DNA of 64,000 nucleotides from Sipunculus nudus (lineage: Eukaryota; Annelida; Sipuncula; Golfingiida; Sipunculidae): contig CM049319.1 in NCBI GenBank assembly GCA_026874595.1, positions 60,642,917 to 60,706,916 on the forward strand, written 5' to 3'. Shown here in pieces: positions 47,501 through 59,500 of the stretch. Both the position numbers and the translations under genes were made by a program. Positions within the stretch are counted from its first letter, which is position 1. The number at the start of each line of letters is the position of its first letter. The notes beneath the pieces are model-generated. The model saw nothing but the letters and a program-made list of their open reading frames with translations. It did no database searches and was not told the DNA's origin.

Positions 47501-50500
47501 TAGGTATCAAGTGATCACTATAGGGCACCGCTTGTCAAGCGGGGCTCTAATTAACAAATATTAATAAACTAATCATGGATGACACTGATGCATCTGCATA
47601 ATGCAATATCACAAAAATAAAAATTTCCTAAAAAGTTAATTTTATTAAAAATAAGTTATCTATGGTGTTTCATGAGTAACCTAACCTGACCAAGATCTTG
47701 CTTATCTTAGCTATTTATTTAGTATTGGTAGCTTCTCTGAGATGATTTCAAAGATCTGTGGATATACAATAAATAAATTCTGACCTGGCCACTTCCTGGT
47801 CCATCATGGCTCCTCAGTGTGTTGCTGAAGGCTGCAATCTCCTTTTTCAATGCTTGATCAAGTTCATTTGAGGCAACCCTTACCTGTGACAAAAAGGTGC
47901 ACAATAGGGTTGTTCATTATCGAATATGCCAGTGACATTTGACTTTCATATTGTATCTTAATGCCAATTTGATTATGATTAACATCTAAGTTTCCTATAT
48001 CATATGTTATCCAAAGAGTCTTTGTTGATCATAACCAATTATACAATCATGAAAATAAATATCCTGAGATATCAAATCCTGTATCTGATCCACAATAGGT
48101 TAATGTAAGAAGTATGGTAAAAGGTAGGGCTGTCATGATATACTATCTCATTAAAGAATACAATCACAACACTTCACACAGGAAATGTTACCTATATGAA
48201 ACATTTATTAGTTTTTAATTACTAGTCATATTCTACCTGTTCTAACTTCTCATTATACATTGAAACCTGTGTAATCAGACCACCCAAGGGACTGGCAAAA
48301 AGTGGTCTTACCTCACAGGTGGTCTCGTTAGTCAGGACAGTTATGTGAATGGTTTTGGCTCACTCGAGGGTGTTCCTAATGGACAAGTGATCCTTCAGAC
48401 ATGTTTCACTGTGTTTATTCCCAAAAAATAAGTTTTATATCCAAATACTCAGCCAATCAGGTGCTGTTCAACTGGTATCTGACCAATCACCTTTCATCAA
48501 CTTAGGATAACAGATTAGGTTTTTTATTAATGAACCATATTTACAGAGATGTTATAAATAATCCATTAGTGCAGATGTATCATCTCTCATTCATCTAAGC
48601 TGATAGCCCATCTTATTTTTTATTAATGATCATTTCCAATATGCAAATATTGCAAATATAAAACGCTCATGAACAAAAAGCAACTCAAGTATTTTAACAA
48701 CAGGTATGAAAGGTGCTGGGTCATGTCCAGCACAGAATAACCTGAATTCAACAAGGCTAAATAATGACCCATCTGTGTTCAATAGATCAGGTCATCAAAA
48801 ATTCATGGACCTATAGTTAGATAAAATGTGGACTAGGGACATGCAATATTCATTCAAAGCTCTAATTTGTACTTAATTAGATATAAACTTACATAGGTAA
48901 AGTCAACAAAGTCGCAGTCTACATCCACTATGCCCACTGTTCCAATGGAATATGAGCCCTCCTGCTTGTAGTGGAACTGAAAAAGACATCATATATATCA
49001 CATATACACAAAGAGTTATAACTCACTGAATAACTGACATTCAACATTTCTGCAGATGTTTTACAAATGTTCACCTTGGCTTGGTGGGGTGATTGATGAA
49101 TGTTAATCAAGGGTAGCATGACCAACAATATTTAGATGTCTTTAACCAGTGAGCAACAGCTAGCCTAATAAATAATTCTCATTATCAATGTAACTATCTC
49201 TTGTTAAAATACAATATACATTTTGATAATTAAATTTGCCATTTCTGCCTAGCAGAAACATATTCTTGCCTGGCAGAATGGTTTTCTGCCTTCATTCTGC
49301 CACTGGCATGGCAGAAATACCTTTCTGCCTGGCAGAAAACCAACCCTGTCAATGTTGTAAAGTTCTTAATGTAACACACATTGTGAATGAAATAAAAATT
49401 TCATTTATCAGAACAGTTCAGGGTACAAGGTTTTAGTTCAGATAAATGATTGTTCAAATAAATGATTATTTGGATAAATGATTGTTAGGATAAGTGATTC
49501 CACCATGCCAACCTGCCGCAAAGCACCTGAGTTAAACAGGGAGTGACAGACATGAATTAATGTAGCAAGTCCAAAATAATGTTGGTAACAGGTTTTTCAT
49601 CAATTTAAAAAAGTTATGTAAAATAAACAGATATTATTGCTAATTGGCCCTGGAAGATCATAACTCAATTCATTGTTTAATATATTTTTATTGTTTGGAT
49701 TTGGGGTAAACATTCAAAATTTCAGTTCTCAGTTTTCAATTTTTGATTTTTAAATGAACAGGGTTAGGATAAACAATACTCAATTGTACCAGTAAAGAAT
49801 AATTGTTTTTATGATTATATCTGTTCTCATCAGAGCCATCTGTAACCATAAAAACTTTTGTCAGAGTTAGAATAACATACCTGCTTTGTCACAAAGTTGA
49901 TTTCCCATGATGCATTCTGTTCTTTATGCTCACTTATAAAACTTCAGATTCAAGTTAGTATTTAAATAATCCTATCTTAAATAACATATCTTTAACAAAC
50001 AGTGACAAACATATGTACTTATTTCTCTATTCCATGTCAAATAATTATTACTAAGTTCTGATAATCTCACCTTGCCTAAGGTTCTGTGGAATAATAATGT
50101 GTGGAACAAACCTGCAATAAAAGAATAAAATAAAGACATACATAAAGGAATGAATGAACAGATGAAAAACAGATCTTGTAATATAATTTATATAAAACAG
50201 TATTAATATGACTCATTATTTGAGCTTTTAACAAACCATATTAGTATAATTGGTCCTCTAGCATTGCAAACCTGAAATTGACAGGAAATATGAAACTACC
50301 TGTAGGCAGGCTTCAAGTAATTTCAATTTATCACTGAGTGTTTAAACATTGAATTTTAAAGCTGGCGGTCCCTTATTCCAACCCTACCAAATGAATGGGT
50401 TGACATACAGACAGGGGCCTATCACAGGATTAAAATTAACCATATGTAAACAGGATTTAACAAGACCCATTCTAAAGTCTTGATTTCAGATGATAACTGC

Positions 50501-53500
50501 ATTATTTCTCACATTTCATACTGTGGTTGACATCAAATTTGCAAGGTTTAATTTTCACTATTTTCACCCTTTTTGGTGACTGGTCAGGGTTTCATTTTTT
50601 TTAACATACCATTCAGTAATCCATTTGGTGTTTATCCATTATTAAATAAATCATTTGATATACACAAAATCTTAAATATTTTATGAGAACCAAATAGAAC
50701 GCTGAACCAGGACTGAACATTCTTATACATTATTGGCTATAATATTAAATATGTGTCATTATTTATATTTTATATTTATGGCTAACATAAAATATTTGGT
50801 ACAATCTATAGTACCAACCCATTACCTTTTAATATTACAGACATGTATAACATCTTATTTTTCTGATAAATTCCATTTCTCAAATATCGCAAATTTGAAA
50901 TCCATGAATAAAAAGGAACCAAATTCTAGAGAATCTGAATCCTATAAGGTTCATAATATATCGCTATAATGAGGCATTGTTTCAATAGGATTCAAATTTG
51001 AAGAGTCCAGGACACTTGGGAAAAATTTTTGGAGAGTCACATCTGAGTTTAGAGCATCCCTAAGGGGGGATGAAATGTGTCAATTTTAAAAGGTTTTGTA
51101 AAAACTGAATCTTTTTCATATTTCATGTAATTATCATATTATTATATGATTAGAAATTGTGTTTTTATATATTTATATATGTTTAAAGCGAAATGTAAGC
51201 TTCAGCTTTCAGCGTGGTGTTTACATCAACTGACAAGTTCGTTTGAGGTATCCAGTAATGGTCATTGAATGATGCAAGGTCCTAAAGCGAGAAATTGGAG
51301 GGTCCCATTAGAACCTCTGTATAGAGTGTCCGTCAGAAATTCCTACAGATGTTTGTGGATTTTACAGACATCAGCCAGGGTGGACCCCTGTACTGCAGAT
51401 CAAAATAATGAACATTTTGTCTTAGTGGCAATATGTGCCCTACTGGGTGCCATCCTGGTTAATGTGTCACATTATGTTCATTGTAGCATAATGTAACAGC
51501 ATCTGCCAAGGTACATGTATATTCATGTATCCACAGGAACTTGAGTGTTCAGAGACAAAAGGGATAGAGTGATACAAAGTGATCTCAAGAAATTATATGT
51601 ACTGCAAAACTTTCCTCATGATACCATATATCTATGACATAATTTATATTCCAAGGTGAATTTCTCTTGTATTTAGAAATGTAAATGAACTTACTCTCCA
51701 ATCCATAGACACAATTGATTTTTCCGAATGATGAGACAATCCGATATTCTTCAATTTTTTTCTTTCCTAGACATTTCAGCTTAGATGCTATAGATGGTGC
51801 TGAGAAACTATTTTAAATGTTATTAGTTGCTTTCAATTGGATGATGAAATATGTTAACATAAGTGATGAAGTAAAGTCAATTAGTGACAATTATTGATAT
51901 TGCATTGTGATGAGATGATATCTGACACTGTATTGTGATGATATGATATCTGACACTGTATCATGATATGCTATCTGGCTTTGTATCGTGATGACATGAT
52001 CTAACATTGTATCATGATGATATCTGACAATCAGTGAAATTGTATCATGATGATATGATTTCTGACATTGAGTTGTGATGATATGATATCTGACATTGTG
52101 TCATGATGATTTGATATCTGAAATTGTATTGTGTTGATATGATATCTGACATTGTATCATGATGATATGATATCTGACATTGTATCATGATGTTATGATA
52201 TCTGACATTGTATCATGATGATATGATATCTGACATTGTATCATGATGATATCTGACATTGTATCATGATGATATCTGACAATTAGATATATTGCATTGT
52301 GATGATATGATATCTGACATTGTATCATGATGATATGATATCTGACATTGTATCATTATGATATGATATCTGACATTGTATCATGATGAAATCTGACAAT
52401 TATATATATTGTATTGTGATGATATGATATCTGACATTGTATCATGATGATATATCTGACATTGTGTCTTGAAGATATGATATCTGACATAATATCGTGA
52501 TGTATTGGTGCCTTAGTAAATCATTACAACCTTAACAGTCAATGTACTTAAACACTACTCACTGGCCACGGCCTCCTCAATCTGCCGTCCTTCAACTGAC
52601 TGAAAAAGATTAAGAGAAACAAAGAATTAACACTTTCCTATCAATAGCGCCTCTATATAGCATGGTTGGTTATTTATCATACCTGTTTTGATACGCCTTT
52701 GGCTTTTAGATTGGATCTAATAAGAGACATCGCAAATTAATATTAAAGATTCTGGCTTTCTGAGCTCACTGCTAAATTAAACAAGGGACCTATGGGTCAC
52801 GACGCTCAGCTGTTATATATGATAAAAAAATATTATTTAGAAATGAGGCACATGCTGGTTTTGGGTGGTTATAAATATAAGCTGTATTATGAGTTGTTGT
52901 TGTTTAGCTTATGTATGATTTTGATAGTACCTTTGGAGACAGGGAAGAGGATTGATTTCATTTATTTTATTAACAAATGGAGTACTATTGTCACACAGAT
53001 TTTGACTTGGCCATATAACTTATAAGCAGAATATATAATATAAGGGTTTAACTATTAATTAAAAAAAATTACAAATATTGTCCCAAATATAATTTTTAAT
53101 TAAATATAATAAGAGAATCATATGATTTTTTAAAATGAAATATAACTGAAATGATTATTAAAATAATATTAAAGAATATATTCATGAATGCATTCATGAA
53201 TACATTTTGAAAGTATTTGCACTTGTATTCATATACTTTCATTTTTACCTGAATTCCCATTCATTATGCAAGAAATTTTATAATGGAGTACATAATCATA
53301 TTCGTATTTAAATACAATTACAAAGTATTCGCACCATGTCTGGTATTTATTCAGTTTTCACCAAACAATGATGTTGAGAATCCAGAATATACAAAATTCA
53401 CACATTTAAATAATGATCATAAGTACCTGGTTTTATGGCTTTTATTTATATTAAAAAAAAAATAAATGTAATATATTCATTTTGGACTTATTTCACATCA

Positions 53501-56500
53501 ATGTACACACTAGACACAGTAGGAATTTAGATTAATATTATTGACTGCATCTTTGTCTATCATTAATTTCCTTCATATGATCCCTAATGATTAGTAATGA
53601 AAAATATGATTTACTTTTTCATCATTAAAATTGAACTGAAAAATACTGCATGGTGTTATTTGGAATATGTGACATTCTATCCATCGATACAAGATTCTTA
53701 TATCATCAGTAACTGCAAGTTAATTTCCTGTTATTATAAACTAACAAAGTTCTTTTCTATTATTCTTCAATTTGTTATCAAAACTCAGTAAAAATTTATT
53801 AATTAATTGTTTATTATTGTGTTGTTGATTAAAACTACTAGATGAGTTTGGTTAGACACCTGGATCAACTGTGGCTGGCCATAAGCTGCCTAGCTGCCCC
53901 AGTGAATGCCTCGCTTCAAGCATGCATAATTTGCTGAAAGTTCAACAAGGTCAACATACAGGTGACTCAAGAGGGGCTGGAGAGAACCAAGGTCTGACAT
54001 GGTCTCATAAAAACATTAATAAAAGCTTCAATTTTTTGCCAATTTCTTTCAGCTTTCTAAACTAAAAAGCTGAAATCCTTATGTGTGCATGATATGAAAA
54101 TTATATCAACAGTGCTCACAGGAAACAAACGTGCTATGGTTGAAGTTGGGCAAAATTTAAGGTACTTATTTTATATTTATACTAATAACTTATAAAATTT
54201 GAAAAATTCAGAACTAATTTTGGTATTCAAATGAATCTTGATTTAATAATGTAACATCCCTGACAAAAAATCTCTAGCTTCAGCAATCCCCTTGTTAAGG
54301 GAGTAAATATATTTCTTGATTTTTTACAAAGTGCATTATGTTTGGGCCCATAACTTATAACAATTACACAATACTGACATCATTTCTGGCATGTGCAAAG
54401 AGAATGTATAGAAAAATATATATATTATATATGATTAAAGTCAGATCAGTGGTTTTGATATTAGGCAGTCTTGAAGTGTAACAATGGGGTTTTATGGAAA
54501 AATGAAGTTTTTCATTAATATCTCGAAGGTATTAAGTCCTAGTGACCAAATTCTTGGCATGGTAGGGGATTTTGGAGACATCTAATTGTATGCCAAATTT
54601 AAGGAACTTAGAGCTGAAGCTGGGGAGCTGAGCTCTTGCAAACTGCATAACACTAGCTTGGTGTAAACAATATGTTACATGGTGCTTGAAAACTTGAATA
54701 AAAATCTACAGTTTTTGATCAACTGGTTTCAAATTTTTGGTGTTAACAGACAAAATGCTAACATAAACATGCTGTGAAAATTAAATCCACAGTACTTACA
54801 GGAAAAAAAAGTGCCATGGTCAAAGTTGGGCGAAATCTAAGGTACCAATATTTTATTTTTGTTAATATTTTAAAAAATTTTAAAGATTTTGATCTAATTT
54901 TGGGTATACAATTTAATTTTGATTAATTAAAGTTATATTACTGGAAAAAAAGTCCATAGCTTTAACAAGTTTTGTGTTAAGTGATCAAAATATCTTTCCT
55001 GTTTTTTTACAAAATGCATTATGTTTGGGCTCATAACTTTTTTAAATTATATTATACAGACATAATTTCTGGCATGTACATAGGAACTATATAGAGGAAT
55101 ATTTATGGTAAATATGAGGAAGAACAGATGAGTGATTTTGATATTAGGCAGTCCTGAAGTGTGAAAATAGGTTTTTATTAAAAAAATGAGGTTTTTCCAC
55201 GACTATAGCTCAGATGACTTATAGTCAGCTGAGCTAATAAAAAATTGAGGTTTTTCCTTAATTTCTCAAAGGAACGAAGTCGAAAAGACCCAGTTTTCGG
55301 CTTGGTAGGAGATCTTGGGGACATCTAACATTATGCCGAATTTTGGATTCCTAGGTCTTACGGTTTTAAAACGTGCCACATCTACGGACAGACGGACGGA
55401 CGGACAGACGAAGGACAATGGACCACGACTATAGCTCAGATGACTTATAGACAGCAAAGTTAGCTTCCTTGGGAATTCAGGAATGTAATATTTTGATCCC
55501 TGAAGTAACTTAAAGTACAGCTTGCTTGGAAAGGCTACACCCTTCTTAAATGTGAAGACGATTCAATTGTCATTTGTGACAGGTGCCTTTGGGCAGTGTG
55601 GGTCAGAGGGCAGACCCAGTTGTGGCTCTGTTGTAAACACAGAGCCACAGGTCCCAGCCTTCATTTATCTAGTGGACGGGAGTAGGCTACACCTGATGAC
55701 TGATGTTGGGTGCCTATCCCAGTGACCCTGTGCCACTGTTTCAAGAAGCAGTGTACATGCACGTGTTACATCATCTCTGGTGCATGGTGTGAGTGTCCTG
55801 TAACATGACCAATGGGTAAACAGGACCACTAGCTACAGGCAGCGTCGTTATGAAGGGAACACACTGGATTGTTTCAGCTGGCCAGGCACATGTATCACAT
55901 TACAGCTTGGTGCGCTAGTAAGTTGGCAGTGATGATGTAACACTTGCAGTTCACACAGCTACCCTGAAACAATCACCAGCCCATCATCCGAGGTTTAACA
56001 ACAGGCTAAATGTCCTTAAAATGAGTACATCTTCATCACCTGCATGTGCCCCTTCCACCAGATAAATGAAGGTAGGATCCTGTGGCTCTGTGTTTACAAC
56101 AGAGCCACAACTTAATTTTAGGTCAGGGATACCAGTCGATTCGTCACCACAGTCATTTTGTCACCAATTTACATGCAGTACCAAATGGTCAATTCGGCAC
56201 CAATGTTTTGTATGATAAAATGTTACCTATTACAATTAAAATTAAGATACACAATGATACCTATACTGAAAAGTTTGTTTGGTTGATGATTCTTTTAATT
56301 AACGGCTAAGGATACACCATGTAAGGAGTGGATTACATGTAAATACAAACATTGTGCAGCATGGCCAACTGGCCACCATGGTATTCAGGGATATTTACGT
56401 CACCGCTCACTGCAAATGATTCCCTCACGGCAGCCCATTTGAAATGTTCTTTTGTTTCACACACGCAGGTGTTTTCTTTAAATAAAATCCATGTCCACAA

Positions 56501-59500
56501 ATGACACAGAGAAACAAGTCGCCAAAAGAACTTTCTAAAATCTTAAACAGCATTTGCAGAGTGTAAACACTTTTTTTTGCAGTAACTATTTTCCTTGCCC
56601 GATTGAATCGGACTCAATATTATTATGCCCGCCATATATTGAGTCCGATAGCCATACAGTGAGAGTTTCTACAATATTAGCCTCAGACTACACGCCACCC
56701 AATGCCCTTGTAACCAGTGTCAACAGGGGTTTATTACCCTGTGCCTGCGGTCATTCTTCAGAGCCGGGCCTGTTAATACAAAATGTAACAACATTTTAGC
56801 TGTCAATCACTCGAGTCAGCGAGGCTATCAGTGAGGTCATCAAGTGCGCCTGTCCAACTGTTCTTCTCTGTCCTACTAAACTCGCTGACACGCCTCTGGT
56901 TAAAACATTGGTAAATGTTTAAAAATGATGATCCAAGTTTAATTTTAGTTGCTATCGAAACCATGAAACATGCTTATTGGTGTTAAAATGGTATAATCCT
57001 GTGTCTTGTTGTTTGACAGTAAACAGGCAGTCAAAGAAGATGCAACGGATCCGTTGCATCTTCTGTGGCTTATATTGTAGAACCTCTCACTGTATGGCTA
57101 TCGGACTCAATATATGGCAGGGCCTAATAATATTGAGTCCAATTCAATCCGGCTACTATTTTCCCAGCCATATTTCACTCTTCTGTCAATATATTCTGTT
57201 CTTCTGTCATTCCCTATGCATTTGAATTGCTGATTTTAAGAACGTGCCAGGCCAAGTCCAGCCTGATGTATTTATACGGTTGCTTCATCACCAATTTCCT
57301 TTGGTGACGAAATGACTGTGGTGACGAGGGCCTGTGTCACTTCATATTGTCTCGGCCCAAGACGTGTGATTCCGATCCGCTCTGCTCCTCTCCGTCAGCA
57401 ACGTCTTGGGAACGACCCTTAGGAAAACGCCTTGTAAGGTTCCAAATAGGAGACCCCTTTAGAATCGTATAATTGACATTTCAAGCGGTGTCAACATAAA
57501 ATAATTACCTTTTTGTTGTCTTTGGATGTTTTATAAAACATCTGCAAAGTATTGGCACCAAAATATTTCTCAATAGCCCTACTAATCCATAATTTTGCCA
57601 AGAGCTGATGTGTTTACATAGAGTACAAGCCGCCATGATTACATTAAGTGACCCACAATCCTTTGCAACGGGATTTAGACTGGGAACCCGCTCTGATCTT
57701 ATCGCTGTTTGAACTGGAAAAAGCTGGCGATAATAGATGTTCGTGGCGGGTAACAGTCGATCAACGTCCGCTTAATACAAATTCCTGTATATTGTTATGT
57801 TTAAATCACCGGGGCCATTGTCCATAAATAGACCTTGATCATACGGAGTAACGTGAATAAATAAGGACTAATTATAATTTTATTTACCGTCATTCATCTC
57901 GGACGTCAGTCGGACGTCGGCCGGACGTCAATTGGAATGCAAGTATTTTGCAATTATGGTAAAATTTATCTGTGCAAAAAGTACTCAGATATATAGTTAT
58001 GGAATAAAAACTCAAGCACAGCCAATCCTAGGCTTCAATTCCCCACATTAATTTAGTTATCACTTATTTTGTTACACTCAGATGCCGCAGGGAGTTTATC
58101 AAGGGCTGTTCCAAAAAATAGGACACCCTTTCCGTCACACCTGTCTGACCCCAGAGGAGGCTCGTGTCTGTTCCATGTGCATTTTTAATAATCATAATTA
58201 ATAATTAAAATAAAAATAATATTAAAAATATTAAACATAATAATAATGATGATGAAAGTAATAATAATGATATAAATGAGATGGTAGTTGAAGAATGAAT
58301 TATGCAAATGTGGAGCAGTTTTTCCAAGCAGCAAAGGCCAAGAGATATATGGAGCAACAGCATTTACAGAGGCCATCATGGCCACCAAAAATCCATGGAA
58401 GATTAAGGAGCTTGGTCAGGTAGTTCCACTTGGTGGTGACTGGGAAAGCGTAAAGGAGGAAGTCATGACAAGAGCCTAACTGCCAAATTTAGCGATAAGG
58501 CCCTTCAGCAGCTTCTACTGGCCACATCTCCAAAATACCTCGCAGAAGGGACAACTGATCGCTATTGGGGGATTGGAGTTTATCACGGGAACATCCATCA
58601 GGTCCAGCCAGCTGACTGGAGGGGAAAGAACAGACTGGGTGTCATCTTAATGGACATCAGAAGTCTTGTGCCCAGGCCAGATCTACCAAGACTTTTGGTA
58701 TTTTTGGCCTGTGAGGTCAAACGACTGGAGTGGTATGTTCGGGAGATGGCCACAGTCCCAAGCCATCAACAGATTGCTTTCATTGGACGAGGTGGATTGA
58801 CTGTAAAGAAGGCAGAGTCTGCTATGTCACTGGTAGATTTCTACAAGCCAGATACAGTTATTATTCATCTTGGAGGGAATGATGTGTCTGCTGACAGCAC
58901 TACACCAAGCAAAGTGGTGAAAGGACTCATGGACCTGGCAAACTGTATCTCAAGCAACTTTGCTGTGAAAAAGATGGTTTTCTCTCCACTACTAGCTAGA
59001 TTTTCACCATATTGTGGCAGAAGCTATCCACAAGATTATGAGAAAAGAAGGAAAGGGGTTAACAAGATGTTGAAAACGGATGCCAAGAAGAAAGGATTTA
59101 CTGTTGTTAAAGTAACAGACATCAGAGAAGACGGAGTAGTGCGGGATGGTGTTCATCTGACACGAGACAGCAACAGAAGATTATGGCAGAATATACGAGA
59201 GCCTGTATTTTATTAGTTCTGTTTTTAGCCATTATTATATTTCTGTGTATATATGTCAGGGATATTTCTGATGTTTTCATTCGTAAATGTATACACTTTG
59301 TCTTTTTATCTACCTTTTCATGTATATATTTGATCTGTACGTTAATAAAGGTTTTCTTGAACAGGTTCCAGCCTACTTTTCTTCCTATTTTATATTCCGA
59401 AAAAAAATTGAGCTTGAAACATTCAATAAATAAATAAGTTATTATTCAATATTAAATATTTACGTCTCCCAGTTCTCCCTTTATATATATATATTCAATA

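Larger units (their letters stand above)
56141..57327. mobile_element. 1.2-kb TIR element hosting a second one
   Basis: Terminal inverted repeats of about 27 bp: TCGTCACCACAGTCATTTTG on the left and its inverse at 57301-57327. The element at 56595-57154 is inserted inside. No transposase frame. Family not recognised. Confidence 0.6.

Noticed and set aside
49880-49945. Candidate ATG101 exon ending at a GTATGT donor
   Set aside because: Encodes an in-frame stop and no family match; exon 3 at 50071-50111 fits sequence and phase exactly.
52687-52740. Candidate ATG101 first exon ([16 protein letters not shown] then GTATG) on minus strand
   Set aside because: Splice-like, but does not match the conserved N-terminus; the exon at 60137-60166 does, with correct phase.
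58150-58157. CTCF-like GAGGGCGC-type word in the NADAR element terminal repeat (also 59591-59608)
   Set aside because: Only the second half of the consensus matches and the left copy is degraded.
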